From NCBI GenBank assembly GCA_019925795.1, contig CM034309.1:24608729-24672728 (forward strand): a DNA stretch of 64,000 nucleotides, given 5' to 3'. Below, in pieces: positions 34,926-46,955 of this stretch; the stretch's first letter is position 1; each line of letters opens with the position of its first letter. The position numbers were made by a program, and so were the translations under genes. The notes below the pieces were generated by a model that saw nothing but the letters and a program-made list of their open reading frames with translations, did no database searches and was not told where the DNA came from. This DNA comes from Dendrobium chrysotoxum. Its lineage: Eukaryota; Streptophyta; Magnoliopsida; Asparagales; Orchidaceae.

Positions 34926-37900
34926 TGTTGGAGTTGAAAGCGGGTTTTGAAAAATTTAGTTTTCTTTGAAAATTTTTGAATTAACATTAAAATTTAATTC
35001 TAAAATCAAACATCCCATCAAAAATATTATACCACCTTGGGAGGTGGAAATAAAATTTCAGGATGGGGTTCAGATTTAGAATTAAGAATTCTATCTTGAA
35101 TATCGTAGCCAAATTCAAAAGAGAACTTCATATGGCCCCTAAAGGGTCAAAATAAGGTTCAGTCAAATATCGGGCTACAATAATCAAGAGGAGCGATCGT
35201 TAATTTTATATTCGAATTCATTTTAACAAAAGATATATCTCCTTGAAGGGAGAAGATATCATTTGTTAATAATCGTTCGAACATAACGATAACGATCATT
35301 AGTGATTTGATTTTTCCTAAAGATAACTAATCGAGTTTTTAAAAATTAGTTTTGAAAAATTAGATGTGGGTTCTAAATCTCCTACGAGCGCAAGCCCTCG
35401 TAGTTAATTACATCGTGGGAGGCCGGAGTCCCCTACGAAAACTTTCGATTAGAATAATGGCAGAAATTTTGTTTAGAGATTTCTAGGAGTGATGCCAAAG
35501 AGGTGAATTTGGATTTTGAAAAGGGATTGGAGCAAGATTGAACATTTATTTTGGAATCAAATGAGGAAGGGTAGGGGACACTTTAGGATTCTGAAATAAT
35601 TCAGAAGTGTCCCGATCTAAGCTAAGTGTTGGGCTTTAAATTTTGGATTGAAAGAATATTTAATTTGAGTTGAGCATTTTATTAGAAATTTGGGATTGTA
35701 TTCCCGGAGGTTGGGGTCTTATTATTCAAAAAGAGACCTGCCCCAGATCTTAGATCTAAATTTGGACACTGGAACACAGTAGTCCGAACCTAACTAATGC
35801 AGTGCAAAATCTGGACTTACCCCGGCCTGGATTGGGGAGCCAGCTAAACCACCTAAACGCTTCAAAACCATGAGTCCGGTCTTTTGGTGCAGAGTGATCA
35901 GGGACGTTATTTAAGATTGGTTTAAGAAGTTGGGGTCGATATCTAGAGCAGATTCCTAATTGACCCCTTGACTTATGTCGGGTGGAATGCTTAGACTAAA
36001 ATGCAATTAAAATTTTAATTTAATAAGTTTCTAATGCGATGCATGCTGGTTAAAGTATCCAAATCTGGTATGCATGAAATTTTAAAAAAGGCTTATAAAA
36101 TAATTTTTTTTGAAAAGACTAGACTTCCCCAGATCCAGCACCTCATCCTCATAGGTCGGATTATCTGGACTCTACCCACGGGCGGGGAAGTGTCTTATAG
36201 CAAGGAGGGAGAGAGATGCAGTAATATGCATGCGACCCCGGACGATTCCGGCTATTCCCTAGGTCGTTAAATTTCTATGTTATTTAAATCTTAAAATTTT
36301 AAATATAGGTTATGAATAGAAATATTTTTGGTCCTTAAAGAGCCTAACGAATTCCAGGCTAAAACAAAAAGAACGGCATTCAATCGCCCAAAAAAACTAA
36401 AAAAAGCAGGCAATCCTATACGCAATCAAATTAAATCACAACACATTAAATAATCAAATTAATTAAGTAAATGTCCATAGGCAAATTGCCTTGCTTATTA
36501 CAACACAGATTTACATAAATTAAAAGTGGTCGGGCACCACTAACAACAACCCGGATTCTAATCCTAATACAGACGCAAGTGACTTTGAGTGGGATACTCT
36601 ATGTCTTCAACTTCTCGATCTTCTCTTCCTCGAGCTCCTTGGATTCTTCGTGGCTGGATACCCAAATAGAAAAGAGAACTCTTCCCTTGAGGGGGAGGTT
36701 ACTCTTTCCACTTTGGGTAGTGAAGTGATCCAAATTTGAAGTTCCAAATGGATAAGGACTATCCCCCGAAGGGGTATCCTTTCCTCTTTGGAATCCAACC
36801 TTTGGATCTATGTATCCCAAACTCAAAGTGTCACTTTCACAGCTCAATACTCAAACAAATTACATGAATATAAAAATAAAAATTCTAGACTCTCCTGCAG
36901 GGTTATCCTAAGTATTTAAATATTAGAATAAGTCCCAAGCAGTTATATATATGTGCATGTAAAAATAAACACACTTGGCCACGCTCTTTTTATTTGGGGG
37001 CTAAGCAGCTGAAGCACCTGTAGCATTTATATTTATGATTTATTTGACCCCCTTTATTGCCCTGCACGAGCGTGGCCACCTACAAAAAATCCAGTGAGCA
37101 TCCAGATCATTCCTAACCTAAGGGTAATCTAATCGCCCATCACATCAATCCACAGAGTGCAGTAAAAGTAAATAAACACATCAATCAATTTCAATCACAA
37201 CATGCAATGAAAACTCGAAAAACTCGGCACACAACAGAAAAGGAAACACCGGCCTAGCCTAGATCTAGGGTTGGTTGTCCTAGCAAACCATCTAAAGTGT
37301 GTGTAGTAGGTCGTGTGGCTAGGATAGATCCTGCATATGGTATTTGATTGAAGTTGTTTGATGTCCTGATTGGTTGAAAGGCTTAAGGGAGATTTTGATT
37401 GAAGTTTAAGTCTTAATGGTTTAAATTTGATTTTTAAGATTGATTTTGATTGTTTGTTGAATACCACCTTTGTTGCACACCGAGGCCATGAAGTTTATTT
37501 CACCTTCCTTGGGGCTAAGTCAATAGCCTCGTAGGCCTGGGTTACCCAGTGGTACCCGATATAATTAAGTGATTTGAGTTTGATTAAAGTTTAAATATTA
37601 ATTAACTTTTAATTAAATTGATTTGTTACTGGTTTTAAAATAAAATTGATATTTTCTGGAATCTTGAATGATTTATTGAATTTTAAAATTTTATGGATTA
37701 TTTTAATTAGTTAATTAAGGGGTCCAAAGTTGACTTTTCAAATTAAAATTAATTTGTAAGTTTCAGATTTTTAATAAATATTAGACCTTATGATGAGTTG
37801 TTAGACTGTTAGTACACTCAATTTGGAGTTTTCTATGAAAAGTTATGATTTTTCGAAGTTCGAGCCTAGTTTTGAACTACGGTTGACTGAAAAGTTGACT

Positions 37901-38267
37901 TTTTGACTTTGACCAGATTTTGGAGATTTGACATTTTTAGAAAATACTAGACCTTAATTGGAGTTGATTGACACTAAGTTTGTTCAATTTGGATTTTTCT
38001 GTAATTAGTTATGAATTTTCAAAGTTTCCTTAATTATTGAATTTTTAAAATTGCTTAATTAGGAAGGTTTTGATCATTTTGTTCCAAACTCATCCCAAAC
38101 TGCATGGAATCAATCCCAAAGGTCAGGAATGACCCATGGGAGTGTTTCCAAGTGTTTGGAAATTATTTTGGATTTTTAATAATTTTTAATTAATTAATAT
38201 AATTAATTATTGATTTTTATTAAAAGTCAAATTAAACTTAAATTAGGAGTCCAGTCAAGGGGCTTTT

Positions 38268-38281
38268 ATTTTTTATAAGTA
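38268..38281 (-). promoter_or_regulatory. Candidate TATA box in the LTR
   Basis: The minus strand reads CTTATAAAAAATAAAAG, preceded by CTCTAC. It is the best TATA-like match noted in the LTR, about 3.0 kb from the LTR start, and recurs near 55640 in the other LTR. Not proven to be the start site. Confidence 0.3.
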
Positions 38282-39029
38282 GAGGACTAAGCTCTGGTCA
38301 ATTTGAGATATTATTTACAATTTTTGGACTTAATACGGATTTATTGCATTTTTTTGAATTTTCTGGGTCCTTAAATAGGCTGAAACTTTGGGTAATTAAT
38401 TTTCTGACCTAATGATCTCCAAATTCAGTGAAATTTGGACCTAAGGCTCATTATGTCACTAAGTTTTCTGTGTTCAAATTTCACCCCTATTGGGTGTGTG
38501 TACAATCCCCTATGCAATTTCTAAATTTTCTAGACTTTTCACCAAATATTTTCCCTAGGTGTTTCTATTGTTCAAATGGGCTTGAAATTTGGTGTGACTA
38601 ACCCTGACCCAAATGCACACACACAGCACAAAACATGCAGCCTAATTCTACACAGGAAGGGAGTTATGAATTTTCAAAGTTTTGGGTCCAAATTGGACCC
38701 ATAACCTTAAAAATTCACATCACAGAAAACTATTAAGCATCTGACCCTAAAAAAATTATGGAACATGCCTAAGATGCTCAAAAACATTCCACCAAAATTT
38801 GAGGTCCATTTGACCCCTGGATTGCAAGAAAATTGAGAAAAATGATAATCAAACAACTACAGTTTTCTCTCAATCCAGAGATCAAAACAACTCAAATTTA
38901 ATTTTGATAAATTCTACACTGAATTACCTTTCCAACGAGCCCAAAAACATCAATTTTGGTGGAGAAATGAATTTTTTGTGAATTTTAGAAGTTCTGGCTG
39001 TTTAAAATAATTTTTAAATCAATTTTTAA

Positions 39030-39320
39030 TAAAATCTGCCAGCAGCGCAATCATTGCCAATCATTGCCAATGATTGGCAATGATTGCGCAACGCAGCGGG
39101 CCGCCGCCGCCGTCATAATCCACGTCAGAAGCCGTCGGGACCGTTGGATCAAACAGCGGGATACGGGCGGTTGTGATCGCGCCACGTGGCCGTATCCCGA
39201 GAGACGGTGCACATTCGAATCACAGGCCGAACGCGCGGTTTTGACCAGGGTGACGTGGTAGTCTGAGAGCCGTCCGATCGTGCAGAAGGAGAGATCCGAC
39301 GGCTACGATTCACCCAGAGC
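39030..39320. promoter_or_regulatory. Palindrome and GC-rich, ACGT-core patch in the LTR
   Basis: A roughly 250-bp GC- and CpG-rich island stands in an AT-rich LTR. It opens with an inverted repeat (GCGCAATCATTGCCAAT and its complement) and contains ACGT-core motifs: CCACGTCA near 39120, GCCACGTGGC (G-box) near 39180 and TGACGTGG near 39250. The partner LTR has the same island at 56415-56660. bZIP/bHLH factors bind such cores; a regulatory role is inferred. Confidence 0.5.
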
Positions 39321-41267
39321 AGTCCAGTTCAAAATGAACTGAAAACTTTAAACAGCCATATCTTTTAAAATACTCGACGAAAACTCACGAAATTTGAAAC
39401 ATAGCAAGGTGGTATCATAAACTTGCAATGCCTGGAGTTTGAAGGCTCCATGCATTGTAGGTTTCCTGCAGTTTCAAAATGAAAATCTACCTAAAAGTTG
39501 AGATATCTTACAATCTACCCGGTGGATTTTTGTGTTCTTGGGCTCTCTGAACTTGTAGTTTGTCCACGCTCAAGTTTGTAGAAGACCCCAACAGATTTTG
39601 ACGGCTGAATTTGAAGATATCGAAGAGAGAATGTATTTCTCTCTTTTCTCTCTCCTTTTCCACTAAAATGGAGGTTTTAATGGTGGAAATGGTGGGGGAA
39701 GGCTTGGAATGGCCTTGGGAGGTGCTGGAGAGTGTGGGGAGCTGCTGGAGAGTCTTGGGGAAGCTGGAGTTTTTGGGGCTTAGGGTGAAAATGAGCAAGA
39801 TGCCCACTTAGGTCAAAATCCCTACACTTAACCCATTGCTTTTGAATTGGATGGCTAGGATTTAATCAAAGGTGCTTTAGATGGTTGCCAAGTGTCCCAT
39901 GGGCAGCTCAAAATCAGGAGAAAGGGCTGAGGTTGAGAGGGATTGCCTTGAGCCAAGAGGGGGGGACCACCTCTCTTTTCTTCCATTTGGCTAAACCAAG
40001 GCATGGCTTGGTTAAAGGGGCTGGATTAGAAGTCAATTAGGAGGGGGAATTAACCTCTTTTGAGCAGTCTAGAGCAGGTTTTGGGAGATGGAAAAGATTT
40101 GTCCATGTGGCATGGTCAAATGACCATGACTTGGGCCTCATCTCAAAGATTTTTTGACTCCTTGACTTGTTGACTAGTCAATGATGACTAGGATATGCAT
40201 GGGAGGAGTCAAATATGCTGTAGGAGTCAATATCAAGGGACATGGGGCCATGGTGTTGAGACTTTGAGTGAATACATAAAATTGGAGAGGGTTTTGACCT
40301 CTCCAAATGGGTTTGACTTGGAAATCTTTGGACATGTCATGAGTGTCCAAACAAGTGTTTTTGAAGCATTAAATTGGTTTGAGATGGATTCGAATGTTGA
40401 AAATAACAATAGTTAGGTTAAAGGTGGATTTGGTCAACCATAGTTGACTTGGTCAAACAAGTCAAACTAAGGAGTGGGTTTGATTTCAATGGGTCTCAAA
40501 TATCATAAAACATTCATTGGAAGGGGTTTCAAAAATTTAAAATGTTGGACGATGTTAAATTTTGGTCAAAAGTCCAAAAACCCCTTTAAAGGGTATTTTG
40601 GTCATTTTGACCCCGGATGAATCCTGGGTCGAGGTGGGTCCAAAAAGATGTAGATTAATGTTAAACACATCAATATCAATGGTGTGGAGGTGATTAGAGG
40701 GTTTGGGGGAAATTCCAAGGTCAAATTTCCCAAAATAATGGGTCCAGTGGCACAGGCCGTAAATATTTGAAGGTTTTACAGCCTTTGGATTTAAATTTAG
40801 TTTCTGGGGTTAGAGACTCCAAAATGGGCTCAAACTTGGAGGTTTGCCTCTAGAGATGTACCACATCAGTATGCAACTGACAGATCATGAATCGGAGGTC
40901 ATTTGACTGGGGTTTGAAATGTTTGAAAATTCCCTGAAAAAGGCTTTTAGGACTCAGGTCTTTGGCCTTGAATTCTGGATTTGAAAATCTGAATTTGATA
41001 TAGATCTTGAGTTTAAGTATCTGGATTTGAATCATCTCAACCATTCATGATCATTTGGAGTTTTTATAAGTGTTTGAAAGTGATTTGAACTAGATCAAAG
41101 GCAGGATCAAGATCTGAACTAGGGTTTGAATCTTGGACTAGGCTGGAGTCTGGATTTTGATCGAGGTCAGAACTGAATCAAGGTTTGGATTGACTTAAGT
41201 TCAGGATTGATTTGAAGTCTGGATTAGGCTCTAATGACCTCATATAAAAATGAGGTCAACAAATGGA

Positions 41268-41311
41268 TCCCCAATATGTGTGATAGAATGAAATTCTATT
41301 GCACATATTGG
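41268..41311 (-). other. Weak polypurine tract and adjoining hairpin
   Basis: On the minus strand GGGGATCCATT stands just before the 3' LTR, the place of the polypurine tract, but the purine run is short. It overlaps the end of an imperfect 41-bp palindrome at 41271-41311 (outer arms CCAATATGTG and CACATATTGG, 17 of 19 pairs). Confidence 0.45.
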
Positions 41312-41496
41312 CGTTGACCGAATTAAAAGGTGAAGTCTAGAACTTTGATCCTAAGGAAAGGAGGGAAACCTTAACCTTAGAGGACAAGGTAGAAGGTAGA
41401 ACTAGGATGGTGCCACGGAGGGCTTCTCCAACACTAGTGATTCTAATCCTAAGGAAAGGCAGCACCTATCCTAAAGGAAGAGAAGAAAAGGTAGAA
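41312..41496 (-). other. 3' untranslated region, non-array part
   Basis: Short irregular repeats (AAGGAAAGG and AACTAGGATGGTGCCAC phrases) lead into the 95-bp array. No coding frame. Confidence 0.6.
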
Positions 41497-42393
41497 CTAG
41501 GATGGTGCCACAAAGGGCGTTATCCACCACTAACGGATGATCATATGGGGAGGAAGCTTGCTCCACACAGAGGATCAGAACTGGATTAAAACTAGAATGG
41601 TGCCACAAAGGGCGTTATCCACCACTAGTAGATGATCATGTGGGGAGGAAGCTTGCTCCACACAGAGGATCAGAACTGGATTAAAACTAGAATGGTGCCA
41701 CAAAGGGCGTTATCCACCACTAGTAGATGATCATGTGGGGAGGAAGCTTGCTCCACACAGAGGATCAGAACTGGATTAAAACTAGGATGGTGCCACGAAG
41801 GGCGTTATCCACCACTAGTAGATGATCATGTGGGGAGGAAGCTTGCTCCACACAGAGGATCAGAACTGGATTAAAACTAGGATGGTGCCACGAAGGGCGT
41901 TATCCACCACTAGTAGATGATCATGTGGGGAGGAAGCTTGCTCCACACAGAGGATCAGAACTGGATTAAAACTAGAATGGTGCCACAAAGGGCGTTATCC
42001 ACCACTAGTAGATGATCATGTGGGGAGGAAGCTTGCTCCACACAGAGGATCAGAACTGGATTAAAACTAGGATGGTGCCACGAAGGGCGTTATCCACCAC
42101 TAGTAGATGATCATGTGGGGAGGAAGCTTGCTCCACACAGAGGATCAGAACTGAATTAAAACTAGGATGGTGCCACGAAGGGCGTTATCCACCACTAGTA
42201 GATGATCATGTGGGGAGGAAGCTTGCTCCACACAGAGGATCAGAACTGGATTAAAACTAGGATGGTGCCACGAAGGGCGTTATCCACCACTAGTAGATGA
42301 TCATGTGGGGAGGAAGCTTGCTCCACACAGAGGATCAGAACTGGATTAAAACTAGGATGGTGCCACGAAGGGCGTTATCCACCACTAGTAGAT
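41497..42393 (-). repeat. 95-bp tandem array in the element's 3' UTR
   Basis: GGATCAGAACTG recurs at 41572, 41667, 41762, 41857, 41952, 42047, 42142, 42237 and 42332, exactly 95 bp apart each time, about 9.4 units in all. Units differ at a few positions only (for example GCCACAAAGGG versus GCCACGAAGGG). The first unit is the most diverged. Tandem repeats between integrase and 3' LTR are known for Ogre/Tat elements and can seed satellites. Confidence 0.95.
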
Positions 42394-42524
42394 GTGATCC
42401 TAAGGAAGGGAGGAATCCTATCCTAAAGGAGAAGGCGAGCAAGCGTAAAATTTGAAAGATATATAGACATAAAACACACTTGATTCAAACTGGCATATAC
42501 TTTATTGATTGGGTCCGAGCTACA

Positions 42525-43706
42525 TCAAGCATAGTACTTCTTAAGGAAACGCCCGTTAACAGGTAACATCGGGTGGTTTCCCTTACAATCGACTAGCTGA
42601 TACGAGCCCCCTTCATAGACTATCTCTATAACGAAGGGTCCTTCCCAGGTTGGTTCAAACTTCCCACCGATCTTTCGATGGGCTAAGATAGGCCTCCGAA
42701 GAACCAAGACCAAGTCTCCTACTTGGAAAGTTCTAGGTCGCACTAACTTATCATGGGCTTGAACCATTCGGGCCTTATATAACTCTAAATTTTGTTGGGC
42801 TTGGAGACGACGTTCCTCGAGGCCTTCAAGCTCTTCAAGTCGAAGCTTTGCATTCTGCTCAGTTGTAATTTGATTTTGAATGAAAATTCTGAGTGAGGGA
42901 ATTTGCACTTCTAAAGGGAGTACGACCTCGGACCCATACACCAGTGCAAATGGTGTGGATTGGGTTGGTGTTCTATAAGTGGTCTGATAGGCCCACAGAG
43001 CTTCCACCAACCTCTCATCCCATTGGCGCTTATTATCATCGAGGGTCTTTTTAATAATTTGCACCAAAGTCTTGTTGAAGGCCTCGGCCAACCCATTAGC
43101 CCGAGGGTAGTAGATTGTCGAGTATCTCCAATCAATGTTATGGTGTCTTATAAAATTGTTGATTTTTGTGGACTTGAATGCGGACCCATTATCAGATATG
43201 ATTCTGCGGGGCACGCCGAATCGATATACGATATGGTCACGAAAGAAATTTAGGACATGGTGTGATGTTACATTGCGTAAGGGGATCGCTTCTGCCCATT
43301 TTGAAAAATAATCAGTCGCGGCTAGTATAAAGCGATGACCCTTCGAAGAAGGAGGGTCAATCGGCCCGATAATATCTGTGCCCCAACTTTCGAAGGGCCA
43401 CGAAGCTATCGTGGGGTGCAATACATTAGGCGGCTGATGTAAGATCACACCATGAACTTGGCATTGATGGCAACATTTTGCAATATTCATGCAATCGTCA
43501 ATCATCGTAGGCCAGTAGTATCCAAGTCTTTTAATCTTCAACTTCATTTTTGGACCCGATTGATGGGCACCGCATAGTCCAGAATGGACCTCATTAACGA
43601 TCTTCAGGGCTTCCTGCTTGTCTAAACAACGTAGCCACATCTGATTGAACGAGCGGCGGTATAGCGCATTGTTGACTAAAGTGTAGGATAGGGCACGTTT
43701 CTTGAT
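42525..43706 (-). pseudogene. Integrase region of the element
   Basis: Integrase inserts the DNA copy into the host genome. Residues are numbered along the whole element frame (1 = ATG at 51476). A zinc-binding HHCC motif uses H2631, H2638, C2669 and C2672. The catalytic triad is D2701 (GTDIIGP), D2762 (IISDNGSAF) and E2798 (ANGLAEAFN), with exactly 35 residues between the second D and E. A GPY/F-type C-terminal segment ends ...WEGPFVI near residue 2955. The frame ends with TGA at 42525-42527. A TAG at 43707-43709 cuts it from RT/RNase H. With that stop ignored the domain is complete. No envelope-like frame follows. Confidence 0.9.
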
Positions 43707-43709
43707 CTA

Positions 43710-46700
43710 GTTGGCGAGGGACTTGTCCTGGGGAAGTTTGCCACCTTCGAGATAGTCGATTAATGGTTGTCTCCAATCGCCCTCTTCCTTAATCTCTGAA
43801 GAGGCAGAAAGGACTTGAGATGACTGTTTGTTAATGTGCTCTAAGTCTATGGGAGATAGGACCTTACGACCCTGAATCTCTATAGGAATTGAGTCTTCTT
43901 CCGGGCACGCAAATTCCTTTGCAAGCTTTGCTAGGGCATCCGCCGCAGAATTACTTCCACGTGGAATCCTATACAAAGTTACTATAGGGATCTGCTCGAG
44001 TAGGTGATTAGTGTATTGATGGTATTTGAAGAGATTATGATTCAAAACCTTATAGGTTCCTGCAACCTGGTTGATCACCAGTTGGGAATCACCAAAGATT
44101 TTAATCTCTTTAATCTCCATCAAGATTGCAAGTTCCAAGCCAGTTATCAGAGCCTCATATTCAGCCTCATTATTTGTACAAGGTTCTGACAAATGGTAGG
44201 AAAAGTGCATCATCCCCTTTCCTGGTGTTATGAAAATTAGGCCAATACCAGCTTTCCCGGGTATCGTAGATTTTTGGGTTTTATCCCGTCGAGAAGACGC
44301 CGCACCATCAAAATACAACGCCCAAGCATGGTCATTGGATTCCCTTAAACTCATGATTTGTTCGTCCGGTAAATCATCATTCAAAGGAGAATCCGCTGGC
44401 AGCGGGTGTGCTTCGAGGAAGTCGGCCACGGCCTGCCCTTTCACTGCACGCAGGGGAACGAATGTAATTTCAAATTGAAGCAATATCATGGACCAGCGAG
44501 CCAAGCGTCCTGACAACGTTGGCCGGGTCATAAGATATTGTAAAGGGTTGACCTTAGAAATCAAACAAATTGAATGAGATAGCATATAATGTCTTAGTTT
44601 TTTGGCTGCAAAAACTAGAGCAAGGCAATGCTTCTCGATTGAAGGATATCGAATTTCTGTAGGAAGAAGCCTCCGACTAAGGTAATAGAGAGCATTCTCC
44701 TTCCCTTCGTCGTTGACCTGAGCTAACAGGGCACCTAAAGACTCATCTAGGGCCGCAGTGTAGAGGATCAAAGGTTTCCCCGGAATAGGGGCTGCCAAAA
44801 CTGGTGGATTTGTAAGGTATTCCTTGATATTGTCAAAAGCACTTTGACACTTCTCATTCCAAATGAATTTGACATCTTTCTTAGCAAGGGCCGAGAAAGG
44901 TTGACATCTCCCAGAGAGATTAGATATGAATCTTCTTATATATGCCAACCTACCTTGAAGAGACCTTAATTGAGTAAGGCTCTTAGGAGGTGGCATATCT
45001 AAGATGGCTTCAATTTTCAAAGGATCAATCTCAATCCCACGGTGCCTCACTACGAACCCTAGGAATTTCCCCGATGTGACACCGAAAGCACACTTTAAGG
45101 GATTCATTTTAAGGTCATAGCGGCGCAACCGCTCGAAAACAACTCTCAAGTCATAAAGGTGAGACGCTTTGACTTTACTCTTGACAACTAGATCATCAAT
45201 ATAGCACTCGATTTGATTGTGGATTATGTCGTCAAAGATGTAGGTCATGGCCCGCTGGTAGGTTGCGCCGGCATTTTTAAGACCAAAGGGCATCACTTTA
45301 TAACAAAAGATGCCTATAGGGGTCCTGAATGCAGTATTTCTCTCATCTTATGGGGCCATCCTGATTTGATTGTAACCAGAGAAGCCATCCATAAAGGAGA
45401 AAACAGCATGCGATGAGGCAATATCTACCATAAGCTCGGGTATGGGTAAAGGAAATTCATCCTTGGGACATGCCTTATTCAGATCCCTATAGTCGACACA
45501 GATCCGGATTTGACCATTTTTCTTTCGAACCGGCACGACGCTAGCTACCCAAGAAGGGTATTGTTCTTCTCGAATAAAGCCAGCCTCAGCCAGTTTCTTA
45601 ATCTCAGAAACGACTTGTTGCTCGATCTCTAAATGCATGCGTCTAAGGGCTTGCTTGACAGGAATGGCATCGTGTCGAATTCCAAGTTTATGAACTGCTA
45701 CCTCGGCGGGTAGACCTGGCATTTCATCATATGTCCAGGCAAAACAATCCCTAAACTCAGAAAGGAGTTGTATTAGATCCTGAGACTCATCCTCACTTAG
45801 CAAAGCACTTATAAAAGTAGGGCGAGGGTCGTTGTCAGTTCCTAGGTTGATTTCTTTTAGCTCGTCGACCGTCGATTTAATCTCTTCCTCAAATTCAGGG
45901 GGTGCATCCCGAACTTGAGGCTCATCGGGATCGTCTAAAGTCTCCAGACAAAGCCCGTCAAGGGGACTGACGGCTTCAGTAGGGACATTTTGAGATTCAA
46001 GATGATAAGTTATCATTAAGCAGTATTCGTCGTCATCAAACGAACTAACGGTACCAAAGCCGATACCACATGTTGAATTTTTATTGATCTTTATTTTCCA
46101 AATATTTTTGTGGTATCTAGCTTGACCCTTAGTCCATCGATACGATACGGGACCTTTAGAAAAAGTGTTCTTTACACAAACAGGAAAGTAGCCAAAAGGT
46201 AATTCCATTAATTCATTGAAATCTGCCTCCTCGAGGGTTACATCACCTTCGTCCCTTGAGGAGGAGGAGCCAGGGAAGAATTTTCGGGCTTTCCTTATTT
46301 CACCGCTTAGGTTAGGGGCCTCTTTAATCTCTAACCCTGCAACTTTGCCAGCCGACAGTGGGGTCAAGGATAGGGCCTCAATTCTCCTACTAAGCTTTTC
46401 ATACATTGTCAATTCAGGCTCGTCACTTTTAATCTTTGGGACATCAACCTCGGGGTCACTATCCTGATCTAAAGTGAGATCAAACTTTGGAGAAACATTT
46501 TTATTTTGATAATCAAAAGGAATTTCAATCCCCCGTTTTTCCAGCTCTTCATCGGAGCTTGACTCCGGATTAACATACACCGGGGTTGTTCTTCTTTCAA
46601 GTGAAACACGGCCTCGACCCCGTGCCCTTTGAGCCATCCTCCCACCTCTTTGAGGTAACATGTTCGGAGGCCTAAGGACAACGATGTCGAGCTCGCTTTC

Positions 46701-46952
46701 ACTATCAGATTCTTGTATCTTTTGATCTTTTTCCTTTTCTTTTTCTTTTTCTTTTCCTTTTGATTCTTGATTTTGATTGGAGCTTTGCTCACTTTTTTGT
46801 TCCTCAATTTTGATCTCAACTTTAGAATAAGGGGAGGACCCTTTTGGTATGAAATATGCAGCATCCTCGTAGATCCCTATCTCTTGAATCGAGAATGGTT
46901 GCAAATCACCCCTAATTACATGTTCAATGCCATCTCGTTGGTACTTGACGCA
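43710..46952 (-). pseudogene. Reverse transcriptase, RNase H and archaeal-type RNase H region
   Basis: RT copies the RNA into DNA; the RNase H domains remove the RNA strand. RT motifs: VPVRKKNGQIRICVDYRDLN near 1985, the catalytic Asp of FMDGFSGYNQI at 2030, MPFGLKNAG near 2062, and YIDD with its two Asp at 2094-2095. The Ty3-type RNase H starts near 2237 (LILYTAALDESLG). A second RNase H of archaeal type follows, with D2391 (YFDGA), E2438 (NNEAEYEAL), D2464 (GDSQLVINQ) and D2514 (SAADALAK) forming its acidic set. This double RNase H is diagnostic of the Tat lineage. A TAA at 45348-45350 interrupts RT after the MAP motif, where family members usually carry Glu. No frameshift is seen. Confidence 0.92.
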
Positions 46953-46955
46953 TTA

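Larger units (their letters stand above)
34926..41261 (-). repeat. 3' LTR of the 23.7-kb element
   Basis: 6,336 bp, about 99% identical by eye to 52296-58644. Differences are mostly single bases, plus an 11-bp duplication near 39060 and the absence of a roughly 24-bp segment (near 40310) that the other LTR has. Short open frames inside (for example 36034-36270 and 39508-39807) recur in the partner LTR only because the LTRs are copies; none looks like a protein. Confidence 0.92.

Noticed and set aside
36034..39807. Small frames repeated in both 6.3-kb LTRs (for example 36034-36270 with 53404-53640, and 39508-39807 with 56868-57167)
   Set aside because: They recur because the LTRs are copies of each other. 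They show no motif and no sign of coding constraint that can be judged here.
41497..42393. CRISPR-like array
   Set aside because: The whole 95-bp unit repeats, with no unique spacers, in plant retrotransposon DNA.
41262..42524. Envelope-like gene after integrase
   Set aside because: The interval holds only the 95-bp array and short repeats, with no frame of suitable length.
43707..45350. Frameshift between reverse transcriptase and integrase
   Set aside because: Frame arithmetic shows both parts in the same register; the breaks are in-frame stops only.
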